This document shows, piece by piece, positions 1 to 11,119 of a stretch of DNA of 64,000 nt. The notes under the pieces are model-generated. The model had not been told where the DNA came from. It did not search any database and saw only the letters and a list, made by a program, of their open reading frames with translations. The position numbers were made by a program, and so were the translations under genes. The DNA is taken from the NCBI GenBank assembly GCA_051294375.1, contig CM119264.1:9938175-10002174 (forward strand), written 5' to 3'. The stretch is from Paraspadella gotoi. Its lineage: Eukaryota; Chaetognatha. Positions within the stretch are counted from its first letter, which is position 1. The number at the start of each line of letters is the position of its first letter.

Positions 1-181
1 TTTTCTGAGTATAATATTTAATATCTTCAAGTAATTTTTACAAACTTATTAACAAATCTGATTATGTCAAATATCACTAAAAGTATTCTTTTGTGACACT
101 ATTAAATAGCGGTAATATTCAATCTCTCTCCTTTTAACAAGAATGGTAATTCAAATGTGTTGTGCCGCAGTGACTCCCTTG

Positions 182-212
182 TGACATGATATGACATGAC
201 GTGACATGACAT
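182..212. repeat. TGACA-type short tandem repeat
   Basis: Imperfect repeats of TGACATGA run up to an assembly gap (221-325, 105 N). The gap may hide a longer array. No gene is visible in 1-500. Confidence 0.6.
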
Positions 213-513
213 TATATTACNNNNNNNNNNNNNNNNNNNNNNNNNNNNNNNNNNNNNNNNNNNNNNNNNNNNNNNNNNNNNNNNNNNNNNNNNNNNNNNN
301 NNNNNNNNNNNNNNNNNNNNNNNNNCATGACTGCATAACTACAATAACTTTTTTAGCCTGTGTATTTATGACATGCATCGGATTCCGTCTTTTGTTTTTT
401 ATAGTTTTAGGATTTCCTGATGGCGGCGCTAGCAGTCACTTAGATTAAAAGGTTTTTTACTGACTAAACAAATGAACAACCAACTATATTATAAGTGTTT
501 CTTACGTAAGTGG

Positions 514-577
514 GACAGATGGATGGACAGACATACCGACCGACCGACAGATCGACAGACCGACCGACCGACCGAAA
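514..577. repeat. GACC/ACCG tetranucleotide microsatellite
   Basis: Imperfect GACA/GACC tetranucleotides, cleanest at 536-576. A GTCC-type tract lies 2 kb downstream at 2521-2572. Confidence 0.75.
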
Positions 578-707
578 AGTGACTTTAGACTTCTTCCGCT
601 AGTACTCGCAGCGATACTAAAAATGGGAGATTGGGAAATTAGGGGTGGATAATGGATCGCAGTGAAGGAGATATTTTGAAAAGATAAAGTCTATCAGTCT
701 ATCAGTA

Positions 708-758
708 TCATAGCCTGTTTAAAGAATGAATGAAAATTTTTTTATTATGGTTGTACCC
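708..758 (+). repeat. Dispersed repeat tail, copy 1 (possible non-LTR 3' end)
   Basis: It contains TAGCCTGTTT, GAATGAATGAA, a T/A-rich run and TTGTACC, in the same order as copies near 1875, 10070 (minus), 13217 and 19398. Such GAATGAAT tails resemble 3' ends of non-LTR retrotransposons, but no reverse transcriptase is present. The family assignment is inference. Confidence 0.4.
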
Positions 759-804
759 ATTTAAAAGCAAGGGAACCCAGATATTCTAGGAGTTAAAAAT
801 CTAA

Positions 805-862
805 ACTTGAGAGAGTCCTTATTCAGGGTCTTGTTACGTTATTAACTTGCTATATAGTGATT
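805..862 (+). repeat. Dispersed repeat, upstream block of the same family
   Basis: GAGAGAGTCC, then CAGGGTCTTGTTACGTTATTA, matches the block that precedes the tail in the copies at 10070-10228 (read on minus) and 13217-13323. Here it follows copy 1, so it may belong to a second truncated copy. Confidence 0.35.
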
Positions 863-1088
863 CAGAAAATGACAGAAACTGTCAAAAAAGCATAGATTTA
901 GAAATGAGGGGGTGACTGATATCTCAATTCTGCGCTGCCACAAAGAGAAAACTTTGCCCTATAATGCATTTTTCTCCATTCGACGGAGAGAAATGTTCGT
1001 TCGCCGAGCTCGACCTTAAGAAAATGCCCTTTCGATCAGGCTCTGAAAGAAATGTCAAATATCGATGTATTATCGATCATCACCTATG

Positions 1089-1336
1089 CAACGGTTGAAG
1101 ATATTTTCGAGGAGACGGAAAGTATCAACAAAAGAGAGAAGACGAGACGACGTAAAAATGATCGGGCAACGAGAACAGAATTCGCTCTCCGGCCTCCAGA
1201 TCAGTATTGGAAGTGGCATTTCCTGGAGGCCCCGTTGCGGAAGCAGGAGAACCGAATCTGTTCTCGTTGCCGATCATTTTCAACGTCGTCGTTTCTCTCT
1301 TTGTTGGAATACTTTCCGTCTCCTCGTTCAACGTTG
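1089..1336. repeat. Imperfect inverted repeat (hairpin, ~100-bp arms)
   Basis: The left arm (about 1089-1190) is the near reverse complement of the right arm (about 1247-1336). For example, AATGATCGGGCAACGAGAAC near 1157 pairs with GTTCTCGTTGCCGATCATT near 1261, and GAGGAGACGGAAAGTAT near 1109 pairs with ATACTTTCCGTCTCCTC near 1310. An inner pair, GGCCTCCAG (1191) and CTGGAGGCC (1224), brackets a ~24-nt loop. Arms differ by small indels. Open frames occur on both strands across it, including a hydrophobic run LPIIFNVVVSLFVGILSV on +. They mirror one another because of the palindrome, so I call no gene. It could be a structured RNA, a fold-back element, or an inverted chimera from amplification or long-read sequencing. 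Confidence 0.75.
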
Positions 1337-1874
1337 GGTCTGCTGCTTCGAAGGCCAATCGCGTCTCTCCGCCGGGACGGAATCCTCCGTTATCGTCACC
1401 CCCGTACTCGTCCCACCCTGGCAAAAGAACCAAGCAGATGCAGTCTTGAAACAAGCAATGGGAGACCATTTGGATTTTCTTCGGCATCTCATACGAAAAG
1501 CTCAACATCTCCACTGCATGGCCTTCCGAAAGGTCGAAACCGTCTCAGCCGCCGTCGATGACTTCGAACCCTTTTTCGAAGAACTCTACATTCCGCAGGA
1601 TTAGAACAATTCCACCATTGATCCCGTCTCTTGGAGATTGAGCGACACCAGCTCGGAATGAGAAACTACGCGTTTCAATCAAGAGTGAGGAGTTCAATCT
1701 AATTTGTGATGAAACCCAACCTGATTTTGCTAATAATGTAATAGTGCGATTTACACTTGTACTACGATTTCTGCCTTGAGTTCTACCAGTGAATTGGGTA
1801 GCGCTGTTCCTCTGATATTTTAGGGTCTTTTTAAGCTATATGATCGTCAGATAGATTCCAGTAAGGATTAATCT

Positions 1875-1935
1875 AGCTTCCGCTTGTTTATTGAATGAAT
1901 GAATAATTTTTTAAATTAGTTGTACCAATTTCATA
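1875..1935 (+). repeat. Dispersed repeat tail, copy 2
   Basis: TTTATTGAATGAATGAATAA, a T-rich run and TTAGTTGTACC match the tail at 708-758. Otherwise 1605-2520 is AT-rich with no supportable gene. Confidence 0.45.
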
Positions 1936-2520
1936 AATTATTTATTGCAGAAAAAAAAAAAATTTACTGTGAAGATATTTTCCTCTTCACGCCCATGGAA
2001 ACATGCGTTTGTAGCATCGTCCGTTCCTTGCAAGCTTAACATAGGTTTTGTCTGAATATTTAGATGAATCTCAAGGAATTTCGTGAATAAAAAGTAGCCA
2101 TGAAGATTTCAAAGTTTTATTTAATGTCAATTATCCAGAAAAACCCGTAAAACTCAGGTTGAGAACGGGCAACACATTACAGGTTTCAAAACGAATTGAA
2201 GTTGATCATAAGGCTCGCCAAAATTATGAAAAGACAGAAAAAATACCAATGAAACAAATGACCAGACTTATAAAAGACTGGTCAAATACAAAACGAGGTC
2301 GGTGAAACGATGACCTAAAACAGAGCGAGCTAGGAAAAATACAGGGCGAGGTATAACTTTTCCTCAAACGGATTGTATCTTTAGTCGGATCTGCTTATCA
2401 TCAGATTCCGAGTCTATAATTCACTTTGTCGGTCTGTCGGTCGCCACCCGTTATCTTGTCGGTAAGTCACTTATATCATCTCAGAACATCGAATTATAGA
2501 AAATTATGAGAAAGAAATGA

Positions 2521-2572
2521 TGTCTGTCCGTCCGTCCGTATGTCCGTCCGTATGTCCGTCCGTCCGTCCGTC
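2521..2572. repeat. GTCC tetranucleotide microsatellite
   Basis: Runs of GTCC interrupted by GTAT, ending in a poly-C run. Confidence 0.85.
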
Positions 2573-2599
2573 CCCCCTTAGCTTTGAACGCCAATTACT

Positions 2600-2935
2600 C
2601 ATTAGTCATTACTCATTAAATTAAATTAAATTAAACTATATTTAATATACAAAAATTAAATTTTCAGCTTAAAATAAAGATTTTTTTTAATTTTTGACCA
2701 ACTTAATGTAAGAATTTTTAATTGTAGAGAAAACAAAGTTTTATTTTACAATTCTAAATCGCAACGAAATAGAAAGGCAACGACCAAAACCAGCCCGAGC
2801 GTGAGTCTCGTGTCTCGTCAGCCACGCTTAAATGGCAAAAATTTTAATAATCTTTTTATACATTAATGTTCATTATTAAAACGTTATTCTTTCCTCACTT
2901 TTTGAATCATAATTTAAGTTAAATTTAAACGCTTG
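2600..2935 (+). mobile_element. Divergent partial copy of the palindromic MITE-like family
   Basis: Segments such as TTTTCAGCTTAAAATA, TTTTTGACCAACTTAATG and CATTAATGTTCATTA align in order with the central and 3' parts of the element at 7922-8510. The middle (about 2755-2840) is unrelated, and the 5' third is missing. It is the most diverged of the five copies seen. Confidence 0.55.
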
Positions 2936-3379
2936 ACCAAATAATGCACATGTTCAAATTACGCAATTTGATAAAATTATGCAAATTGGTATTGGCACAG
3001 CTACTGGTAACTATTAACAGATCAATTTATTTTTACATTTTTTCTTAAATTATAAAAAAGTCTGTCATGATTTGTTACGTTTTGATTTGTTATGATCTGT
3101 TATGATCACAAATTGAAAGTCAGAAAGAATTATCGTGATTTATCAGCGGATTAGCTTATTACCGCTTTATTATCAGAGACAGATCCGACTTTGTTTGCTC
3201 AAACTTGTTAGAAAACTATTCTCGTTCTTCCATTTTTTTATTTTACTTTTCTTTTCCCCTCAATCTGCTCTACTCATCCATTTACTCTCTCTTTCTTCTG
3301 AGTAAAAGTCATAATTGGACCTAATGCTCGGCTCATCTTTGCCGATATTTCTCTGCCTCCATTTTCCCATTTATTTTGG

Positions 3380-3428
3380 AAGAGAGAGAGAGGAAGAGAC
3401 TGAAAGAGGGGAAAAGAGAGAGAGAGAA

Positions 3429-3484
<56 letters not shown>
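3380..3484. repeat. (GA)n microsatellite
   Basis: Purine tract ending in an uninterrupted GA run. A second GA tract follows at 3612-3652. Confidence 0.95.
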
Positions 3485-3486
<2 letters not shown>

Positions 3487-3611
3487 GAAATCGAAATTAT
3501 AGTAAATTAGAGCAGGAACTTTTTACATACTGTTTTGAAAAGCTACTATTTCTAAATAAAATATTTTTGATTGGTATACATTAATAGGTAAAAATATAAA
3601 GAAAGAAAGAA

Positions 3612-3651
<40 letters not shown>

Positions 3652-3652
3652 T

Positions 3653-5766
3653 CGTCATCTTTTTCTTCCCAATCCTCAGCGAAAAAAAAATTGAAATTCA
3701 TCTGTTTATGGATTTTCGAAAGAGGGAATGAAGATTCTCTTTTTCGTTTTTCCCGTCTCTTCGTTTCTCTTTTCTTTCGTTTCCATTTTCAATTCTGTCC
3801 ATTTTTTCCCTTTTTTTTCTGTTAATTCCAATTTTGATGGCGCCATTTCCATCGCCAACAAATTTGAGACCGACGTCGCCCTCAATCTCAGCAATTTCGC
3901 CTGATTGGTTCCGTTGTTTTCTCCTCCTGTGACTGATGGTTTCCACTTTTCTTTCTCTTGCTTTCAAGTTTCACTTCACATGTTACTTACATTTTTCACG
4001 CTTAAACTCTTCATTTCTCACGATACTTGTTCAACGTCACCCTAAACTCCCACAAAAGATCTGAATTTTCTGTCATTTCTGGCGATTATTCACTTTCAAA
4101 CGCTTCACAAAACTTAGAATCCCTACCCAATTATCGGTCTGGTGATTTTGATATAGTGAAAAATTGTATTCCAGTGAACGAGAGAGAGAGAGAAAAAACG
4201 TAAAGAACCCACAATAGTCAACAGACCCGATCTCCTATCGTGTCAGCGATTCTTTCAGCAAAAATTGTTCCTTCATTATGTTCTCTCTCCCGGCTCTTGC
4301 CCTTTCCTAGAATTGATTTTGCAGCAATTTCATTTACTACATTTTATCGCACACGAGTTTGTAAAAGTTGTGAATAAGGCGCAAAAATGGCTGAAGAGTG
4401 CTATCCGCAACTTTTTTAACCCCCACAAGCTGCCTGGGTCATGGGCTTGGTAACAGGCCTAAAACAAATAAACTATACTGAAACAATGCTAACCGTCTAA
4501 AAGGAATACCATGGCCTCGACAGGCCACATCGATGAAACCTTAAAATGTTTTTTGTTTCGTGTTTGTTTCTTGTTTCTTTTTTTTCCGCCGGCAAAGCGA
4601 ACGCCACCGGTCGACGAACCCGGGGACCGATTTAAATGCATAACGATATTTTGTTGGTCGACATTCGTCGAACTCTTCGCCGCAAGCGACGCAGCTTTCT
4701 CCGCCGACGCTGCTGCAGGAGCCGTATAAGCAGATTTCAACGCCGCCACCACCGCAGCCGACGCAACCGCCCACCTTCTCTTTAAGGGTCTTCAACTTAG
4801 TCTCGGTCTTTCCCTCCCTCGCATTAAATCTACTCTCGCCCCTCCACCCATGCTTAATAGTATTTGGTGAAAAATCGCTGAAAATTTAGAAATCATTTAC
4901 GTACCTTTTCCCCTGTTTCCGCAATAAAATCGTTTTAAATCTATCGCATCTTGTTCCGCGAAAAAACAAACAAAGCCAATCACTAAAAAAAGAGCAGCCA
5001 ATTGCGAACAAGTACGAAAAGCCAATTTATGGCATGGTGAAGCTTTTCTGACCTCGCTCGAATTATACACGAGACGGCCTCGAGACGTGAACCGTAATTT
5101 CAAGCGCTTATGGGTGGATTTCTATATGCTTGGCATTTCTCGAAGCACGGACGCTGTTTTTCTTTCCTTGGCCGATCGGGGAAAGCAATATAGAGCAGCG
5201 AAAAGAGGATATCATGAAGGAGTGGAATTTAATGGTGAGGTAAGTTAGTAAGAACAGAATTGATAAATTGTTCATCGATGCAAATATAGTTTCGATGCAA
5301 CAAATTAACGGCAAAGACAAACTTAGAAACTTAGGTTTGACGAGGTTTTGAATACGAAAGATGAATCGTGATGGAAGGAAGAGAGCAAGAGAGAGCAGTA
5401 ATGGAAAATTAAATATAGAAAGGCTTTTGTTCCCCAAGGATGGCATAGACAACCATGGCATTGTGGTTTCTAAGAAATGCGATTACGAGATAAGCCACAC
5501 TGTTTTTGGAACAGAACTTGAAACTCGGTGATCTGGAGCAATCAATAATAATAATCCTACAACACTCCGCCTTTAATCACTGACTGGCGAGTAGTGAAAA
5601 ATGGTGGTCGAGACAGACGGGCGTCGCATCACACGTTTCCAATTAAAGTCGGAATCGTAGGGGAGAAATTTACGCCTTCGACCGATTAATGAATGGAATT
5701 GTGAATTGTGATAGATCTAATTCATCTCACTGGGGAAATGAAAAAATATCGAGGTGGAAAGGTTCG
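3653..5766. other. Intergenic or intronic, no firm gene
   Basis: AT-rich sequence with one GC-rich block at about 4590-4800 that is open in several frames, including an alanine-rich minus-strand frame. A weak exon-like stretch lies at 4350-4450: it follows GATTTTGCAG, reads QFHLLHFIAHEFVKVVNKAQ and onward, and ends at CTTG/GTAACA. I recognise no family in either and do not call them. Confidence 0.4.
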
Positions 5767-6063
5767 TTCTCTCTCTCTCTCTCTCTCTCTCGTCTCTCTG
5801 CTCTCTCTCTCTCTCTCTCATCTCTCTTCTCTCTCTCTTCTCCTCTCTCTCTTCTCTCGCCCCGGTTCACCGGCCAATTCATTGTTTATAAATCAGAGTA
5901 AAACAAACAGTAAAGGAATCAGCGACGCCGCGAGCGAGATAAAGGGAAATCAATGACGCGTGGTGTTGACGTCCGATAAATAAACGAGAGCAGGAGAGAG
6001 AGGGAGAGAGAGACGATCCCAATAAATAAACGAGAGCAGACGAGAAAAAAAAAAAAAGAGAGT

Positions 6064-6135
<72 letters not shown>

Positions 6136-6224
6136 TTCGTCCGCCCACTTTTTAAGGACGGAAGGAGTGAGAAACTAAATGGCAAAGGATACGAGGATTG
6201 AAGCATTGCATTGCAATTCCTCTC

Positions 6225-6314
<90 letters not shown>

Positions 6315-6483
6315 TTCCAAAGCGGAAAGCAGGAGTCAGCCGTGGGAAAAATCATATTCCGAACAGAGTTTTTTCTTTCTTTTTTACGCAAAGAGGAAAA
6401 ATAGTCCCGCCTTTAGATTCGCTGAGAGAGAAATAGAAAAAAAGATAGAGGGACGAGAAAAAAATGGAGTCCTAGAAAAAAAA

Positions 6484-6580
<97 letters not shown>

Positions 6581-6582
6581 TA
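5767..6582. repeat. Four alternating long CT/GA tracts
   Basis: The tracts are CT at 5767-5859, GA at 6056-6132, CT at 6219-6316 and GA at 6485-6582. Because orientations alternate, adjacent tracts are reverse complements and can pair over up to ~95 bp with spacers of 75-200 nt. Frames through them translate to poly-Ser-Leu or poly-Arg-Glu and are not genes. Confidence 0.95.
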
Positions 6583-6922
6583 GCAAAGAAAAAAAAACTT
6601 AAAATAGAGCCTCGTAATTCATCGATTATCGCGTTTATTAATGCCTCATTTAACAAAAAATCCATTTCCACGTTGCGTTCAAAACTGAAAAAAAAAAAGA
6701 GAGGAAAAAGAAAGAATCCTTTTATACTTCATAACCGCGCCGCCAGGAAGAAAGCCGGCGAGTCGCGTTTTCCTCCACCTCAGGATGAAAACATTTCCCG
6801 CGGGGAAAAAAAAGTAAACAAGGACAACAACAGGCGGGAGTTTTATCATCGGCCATTAGCTTTTATGTCGCCGCGTACCTTTTTTTAAAAGCGTCGCGCC
6901 ACCGTCAGCGGTTACGGCGTTT

Positions 6923-7007
6923 TTAAAGAGGGCGCCGTCGCGGTTTCGGTTTCCCTAAAGATGGCGCCATCGCAGTTTCACTATTGCTAAAGAGGGCGCC
7001 GTCGAGG
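6923..7007. repeat. ~31-bp tandem repeat, three copies
   Basis: TAAAGAGGGCGCCGTCG and a close variant (TAAAGATGGCGCCATCG) recur at about 6924, 6956 and 6988 inside a GC-rich block. Confidence 0.7.
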
Positions 7008-7167
7008 ATAAAAAAAAAAAAAAAATAGCGCGGGGAAAACAAGCGATAAACGTCTAAAGGGCGAATCCGATTTTCAATTTCTCGACTCGAAACGTCGTTC
7101 GCAACTCAAAAAACAAAAAACAAAAAAAAAACAAGGGCCGCTCGTGAACCGACAAACGGACGCAGCC

Positions 7168-7495
7168 GGCTTCATTTCCGGCGAGGCAGGCGGCGTCAAA
7201 ACCTCGACCGGGCTTCATTTCCGGCGAGGCAGGCGGCGTCAAACCTCGACCGGCTTCATTTCCGGCGAGGCAGGCGGCGTCAAACTCGACCGGCTTCATT
7301 TTCCGGCGAGGCAGGCGGCGTCAAACCTCGACCGGCTTCATTTCCGGCGAGGCAGGCGGCGTCAAACCTCGACCGGCTTCATTTCCGGCGAGGCAGGCGG
7401 CGTCAAACCTCGACCGGCTTCATTTCCGGCGAGGCAGGCGGCGTCAAACCTCGACGCGGTTCATTTCCGGCGAGGCAGGCGCGTCACAACCTCGA
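7168..7495. repeat. 41-bp GC-rich minisatellite, 8 copies
   Basis: About eight near-identical 41-bp units. The core is GGCTTCATTTCCGGCGAGGC, followed by AGGCGGCGTCAAACCTCGACC. Starts are near 7168, 7211, 7251, 7291, 7333, 7374, 7415 and 7456. Units differ by one-base indels and the last is the most diverged. The period is not a multiple of three, so the open frames (GFISGEAGGVK on +, AACLAGNEAG on -) cycle through phases and are unlikely to be protein. Nothing separates the units, so it is not a CRISPR array. Confidence 0.9.
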
Positions 7496-7921
7496 CGTCG
7501 CTTTCGGTCGTCTACAATCTGGCGTCGCAACCGACGTCCCGGACGTCATCTGGACAACAAAACCTCGGCGGTCGTGAATTTCCGTCACAGTTTTATGCGA
7601 CGTTTCGCCGCTCGAGGTTTTCCTCTCCCTCGAACTTACTCGTCGTCCGCCTGAGACCACACCCCCTAACCCACACGGGGACGGCATGCTTCGAACAAAA
7701 ATGACGTCCCCTTTTCCTCTTAATATCCCTAAACATCCAAAAAATATCCCCCCCCCCTCCCAAAACGATCCACCACTCCCTCGGGGATGGACAACCGAAG
7801 TGTAACTTGTCAGTTTAAACGCGTTTCGCAGTGAGAAACGGCGCAATAATCCCAAAACAGGCGCGGGAGATGACGGAGGGTACGAACGACGAGAGGGAAG
7901 GGGGTGGATGCTTAGAAATAG

Positions 7922-8510
7922 AGGTAGTGAAAGTTGTGTACGAAAATTCTAAAAGTCAATTATGAACAACATACCATCAGTGAACATTAATTTGTTAAAA
8001 AAAAAAAAATTAATCTTATGTTTTTTTTTAAATTTTAGCAGTAGGCTATATTTATATATAGTACTATCCTTATAAAATCGAAAAAATTCAAAATAGGCTT
8101 TTCTTAATTTTGAGAATTGTTTTAATTCTTAATTAAAAGAAAATATAAATCATCATTAAAAATTTTGTCATTAAGTGGGTTAAAAATTTAAAAAAATGTA
8201 TTTAATACATACAATTTTAATTTTCAGCTTAAAATATAGGTTTTTCTGATATTTGACCAACTTAATGAAATAATTTTTAAAAAAGAGTTTTATTTCTTTA
8301 TCTCAACTTTTCATGACGAATCCAAATCTGCAAAAAAATTTTACAAAAAACTATTTTCAAATTTTGCCATTTATTGGATTAGCACTATGTAAATTGTAGA
8401 ATTTATAATAAAATATTTTTTTACGGAAATGTTTATTAGTATAATGTTGTTCGTTTTCCACTTTTAAAATTTTAATTAAAGTTAAATTTATAATTTTTAC
8501 TACGCTTTAG
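7922..8510 (+). mobile_element. Palindromic MITE-like element, copy A (full length)
   Basis: It begins AGGTAGTGAAAG and ends ACTACGCTTTAG. Inverted similarity is not confined to the termini. The 5' half (GAACAACAT, GTGAACATTAATTT, GCAGTAGGCTA, CATTAAGTGGGTTAAA) recurs inverted in the 3' half (AATGTTGTTCG, AAATGTTTATTAGT, GACCAACTTAATG). The whole 589 bp can therefore fold into one imperfect stem. It has no coding capacity, as expected of a non-autonomous DNA element. Other copies are at 2600, 17236, 23328 and 25614. Confidence 0.75.
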
Positions 8511-10720
8511 ACTGGGTATTGTAGGTGAGAATGTCGGTAGTCGATTGGTTGTGATGGCGTTGCACAATGCACAATTGCACATGGTGGAAAAGGATTGAGA
8601 TCGAACTCGTCAAAGAGTGGGAAGAAAATGGAGAAAGTAGGCTGAGGAATAGGTAGGGAAAAAACAGAAGCAGAAAATAGAACGCGAAGGAACTTGAAAA
8701 ACGGCGAGAAAGGTCGCAGGCAAAATCGGTTGCAAAGGGAAAAGTTTCTAGAAGGAAGCGAGATTAGAAGGGAAGAGGGGAAAAATTAGAAGGGAAACAT
8801 TAGAAGGGAAGAGGGAAAACTTTGACAACGACGAAAGCTCAAAACTTAAACGCACGGAAGAGAGCGTGATGCGAAGATTGGCGCGATGATTGGCGCCGAG
8901 AATGACGCGGGGAAAATTCGATTTGTTTCTCTCTTTTTTTGTCGTTGTTTGCGTCGTTATTGGCAACGTAATGGCATCGTTTCTTTCTTTCCCTTTTTTT
9001 CTTCATTTTCTCGTTTCAACTCTTTACGCTTGCAGGTCAACCTGGAAGCAGTTCATCACCAAAGACCTCGTTTCTTTTTGGCGTTAGAATATTCAAAATA
9101 TAAAATATTTTTAAATATGTGAAAAGCGAAAATTGGTTTTTACGAATTTCCGATGGAATTTGACGCCTTCGCTCTGTTTCGGTTTCAAAGCAACTCGATT
9201 AACCATTCGTTGTTCTTTTGTTAACACGATAGAGCCGCTCATTCATGTTTGATTAAATCCTCGACTCGTCGAGTCTGCTGTTTCGTGGCTCCTCTGCTTT
9301 TTCAATAAGTAAATAAACAAAGGTATTAACAACTCGGTTGTTACATGTTAAACATTCGGGAGTTTGGTAACATTGTGTTTTCTTGCATTATCAAAGATTC
9401 AATATTATGTAAATTTTGATTTATAATCTGCTTATATAATTTCTTTTCTTTTTTGTTTTTGTTTTCTCTCTCTCTTTTTCTCGAATTTTAATCATCTCCT
9501 TTTCCTTTACAGACAACTTCAAATGACAAAGAATCGGTTACATCTCTCAATACGAAACTTTTTTTTTTCTCACTTTTCTCACTTCCTCGAAAAAAATGCG
9601 AACAAATTAACAAATTAAAGAGAACAAACGTTTAAAAAAATTTAAATGAAACAAACCAACAAAGAACTTTAGCCTCAGTTTATTCGCCATCTCTTCGCCA
9701 TTTTTTTTTTGCCATTTATTCGCCATCTCTTCTCCATCTTCGTGCCATCTCTTCGATTTTCCCCCAACCGTCTCGCCTGTGGGGGAGATTTTTGAGTCAT
9801 AAGGGAATCTTCCATCTTCATCAGGAGAATCAGAGAAGGGGAAAATCTTTGGCCGGGAGCAAAGGGAAAGGGGCAGCTGGAAAAAAAGGATACGGGGAAA
9901 CTGGAAACCCCCGAAGTAGGGAAATGAAAATGGGGATGCCTTTCTCAACAGGATTTTAAAGATTCTGTCCAGCCCGAGATTGGGGATTCAGCATTGGAAG
10001 TCAGGAAGTCAAGAGTTGGAATCTCTATTGCCGAGATCAAATATAATATAATATATTATATATTATATGAAATTGGTACAACCAATATAAAAATTATCCA
10101 TTCATTTAATAAATAGGCTATCTTGCCCCTGACTTTGGAAAGGCTTTGGTGGTTTAAGGCCTCCATCACTCTTACAAGATAATGACAAAGCAGGTCCCTG
10201 CAAGCTTTCAATCAAGACTCTCTCACAGTCTCCTATCAATACTATATATATTATATAATATTCAGGTACTAACGAACGACTCTTTAAGGTACTGCCATCC
10301 TAAGTTGGAAGTGAAGGGAAAATTGAGCTTTTTATTTCGAGATTCAAAATGAATAATTTGTTATACAATTTCGCAAGTTTTGGGTTGAACAATTCCGGCG
10401 TCGTCCAAAGTCGTGAGTATAAAGTCCGTCGGGGAAAGTTATGACGCAATTATTCGCTCGATTGAATTTACGAGTTTCTCCAGACAATAAATATGAAGCG
10501 AAGAGGATCTATTTGAACGAGGTCCTCAGTCTCCGGGTTTCTTCAATAAGCGACTTTCGCGGTTTTAACGTTATGTTTAAGTGTTAGGTTGTACGTATTA
10601 CCAGTCAAGGAGAAAACGGTTTATAAAAGGTGTAGTAGTTTAAAATATTAATCAACTTTTTTTTTTTTAATTTCAGAAATTACCGATCTTGTTATTTCGT
10701 ATTGTGAGCAAAAAGAAGCG
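8511..10720. other. AT-rich, no supportable gene
   Basis: Small open frames are present (for example 8886-9122 + and 9607-9948 -), but none shows a recognisable domain or a convincing start and splice context. Near 9686-9740 CGCCATCTCTTC-like words repeat several times. A minus-strand dispersed tail lies at 10070-10228. Confidence 0.5.
10070..10228 (-). repeat. Dispersed repeat with GAATGAAT tail, copy 3
   Basis: On the minus strand it reads GAGAGAGTCTTGATTGAAAG, then TCATTATCTTGTAA, ATAGCCTATTTATTAAATGA and TTGGTTGTACC. It holds both the upstream block and the tail, so it is the clearest copy of the family. Confidence 0.5.
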
Positions 10721-10726
10721 GCGTTC

Positions 10727-10727
10727 T

Positions 10728-10757
<30 letters not shown>
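10727..10757. repeat. (CGT)n trinucleotide repeat
   Basis: About nine CGT units interrupted by ATG. Similar tracts occur at 47078-47103 and, as GAC/ACG, at 63483-63546. Confidence 0.85.
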
Positions 10758-10758
<1 letters not shown>

Positions 10759-10900
10759 TATAAAGTTTTTAAAAAAGTAGAAACTTGTTCATCGATAATC
10801 GTCGTTCTTTCTTCAGGCCCGTGACTGCATGGTGATCGGCTTTGTCGTCATCGTGTATGTTAATTGGTCAGTTGGTCACCGGCGTTGGCAAACTCGTTGA

Positions 10901-11119
10901 ATGGCGACGAAAGTAGCGCCCAAGTCGGCCGGCGTTGTCGGCGCAGTCGAGTATCGACTATTCTCGGGGAAAAACCCGACGCCCCAGACCGCGAATATTT
11001 TTTTTTTTCTTTCCTCTGAAAACTGGGAAAAAATGAATGCGGGCGCCGACAGCGCCGCCAACGACTCGGCCTATGCCTTTGGCGCCGATGCCGCCACCGC
11101 CTCGTCGTTATGGCTTTGA
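10901..11119 (+). CDS. Uncertain small ORF, alanine-rich, unrecognised
   Basis: An ATG-initiated frame of 72 residues begins MATKVAPKSAGVVGAVEYRL and ends in an alanine-rich stretch. It lies in a GC-rich island, and an antisense frame of 61 residues is also open. I see no domain, splice border or signal that decides between the strands. It may be a first exon, an alanine-rich peptide, or chance openness in GC-rich DNA. Confidence 0.15.
   Translation: MATKVAPKSAGVVGAVEYRLFSGKNPTPQTANIFFFLSSENWEKMNAGADSAANDSAYAFGADAATASSLWL

Noticed and set aside
1207-1449. Transmembrane-like + frame in the hairpin region
   Set aside because: The palindrome makes mirrored frames on both strands, there is no ATG start, and no splice border decides the strand.
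6211-6888. 225-residue + frame through CT/GA tracts
   Set aside because: It is almost entirely Ser-Leu and Arg-Glu dipeptides from dinucleotide repeats, then Lys-rich A tracts. No domain.
7168-7495. CRISPR array
   Set aside because: Units are directly adjacent with no variable spacers, and the context is eukaryotic.
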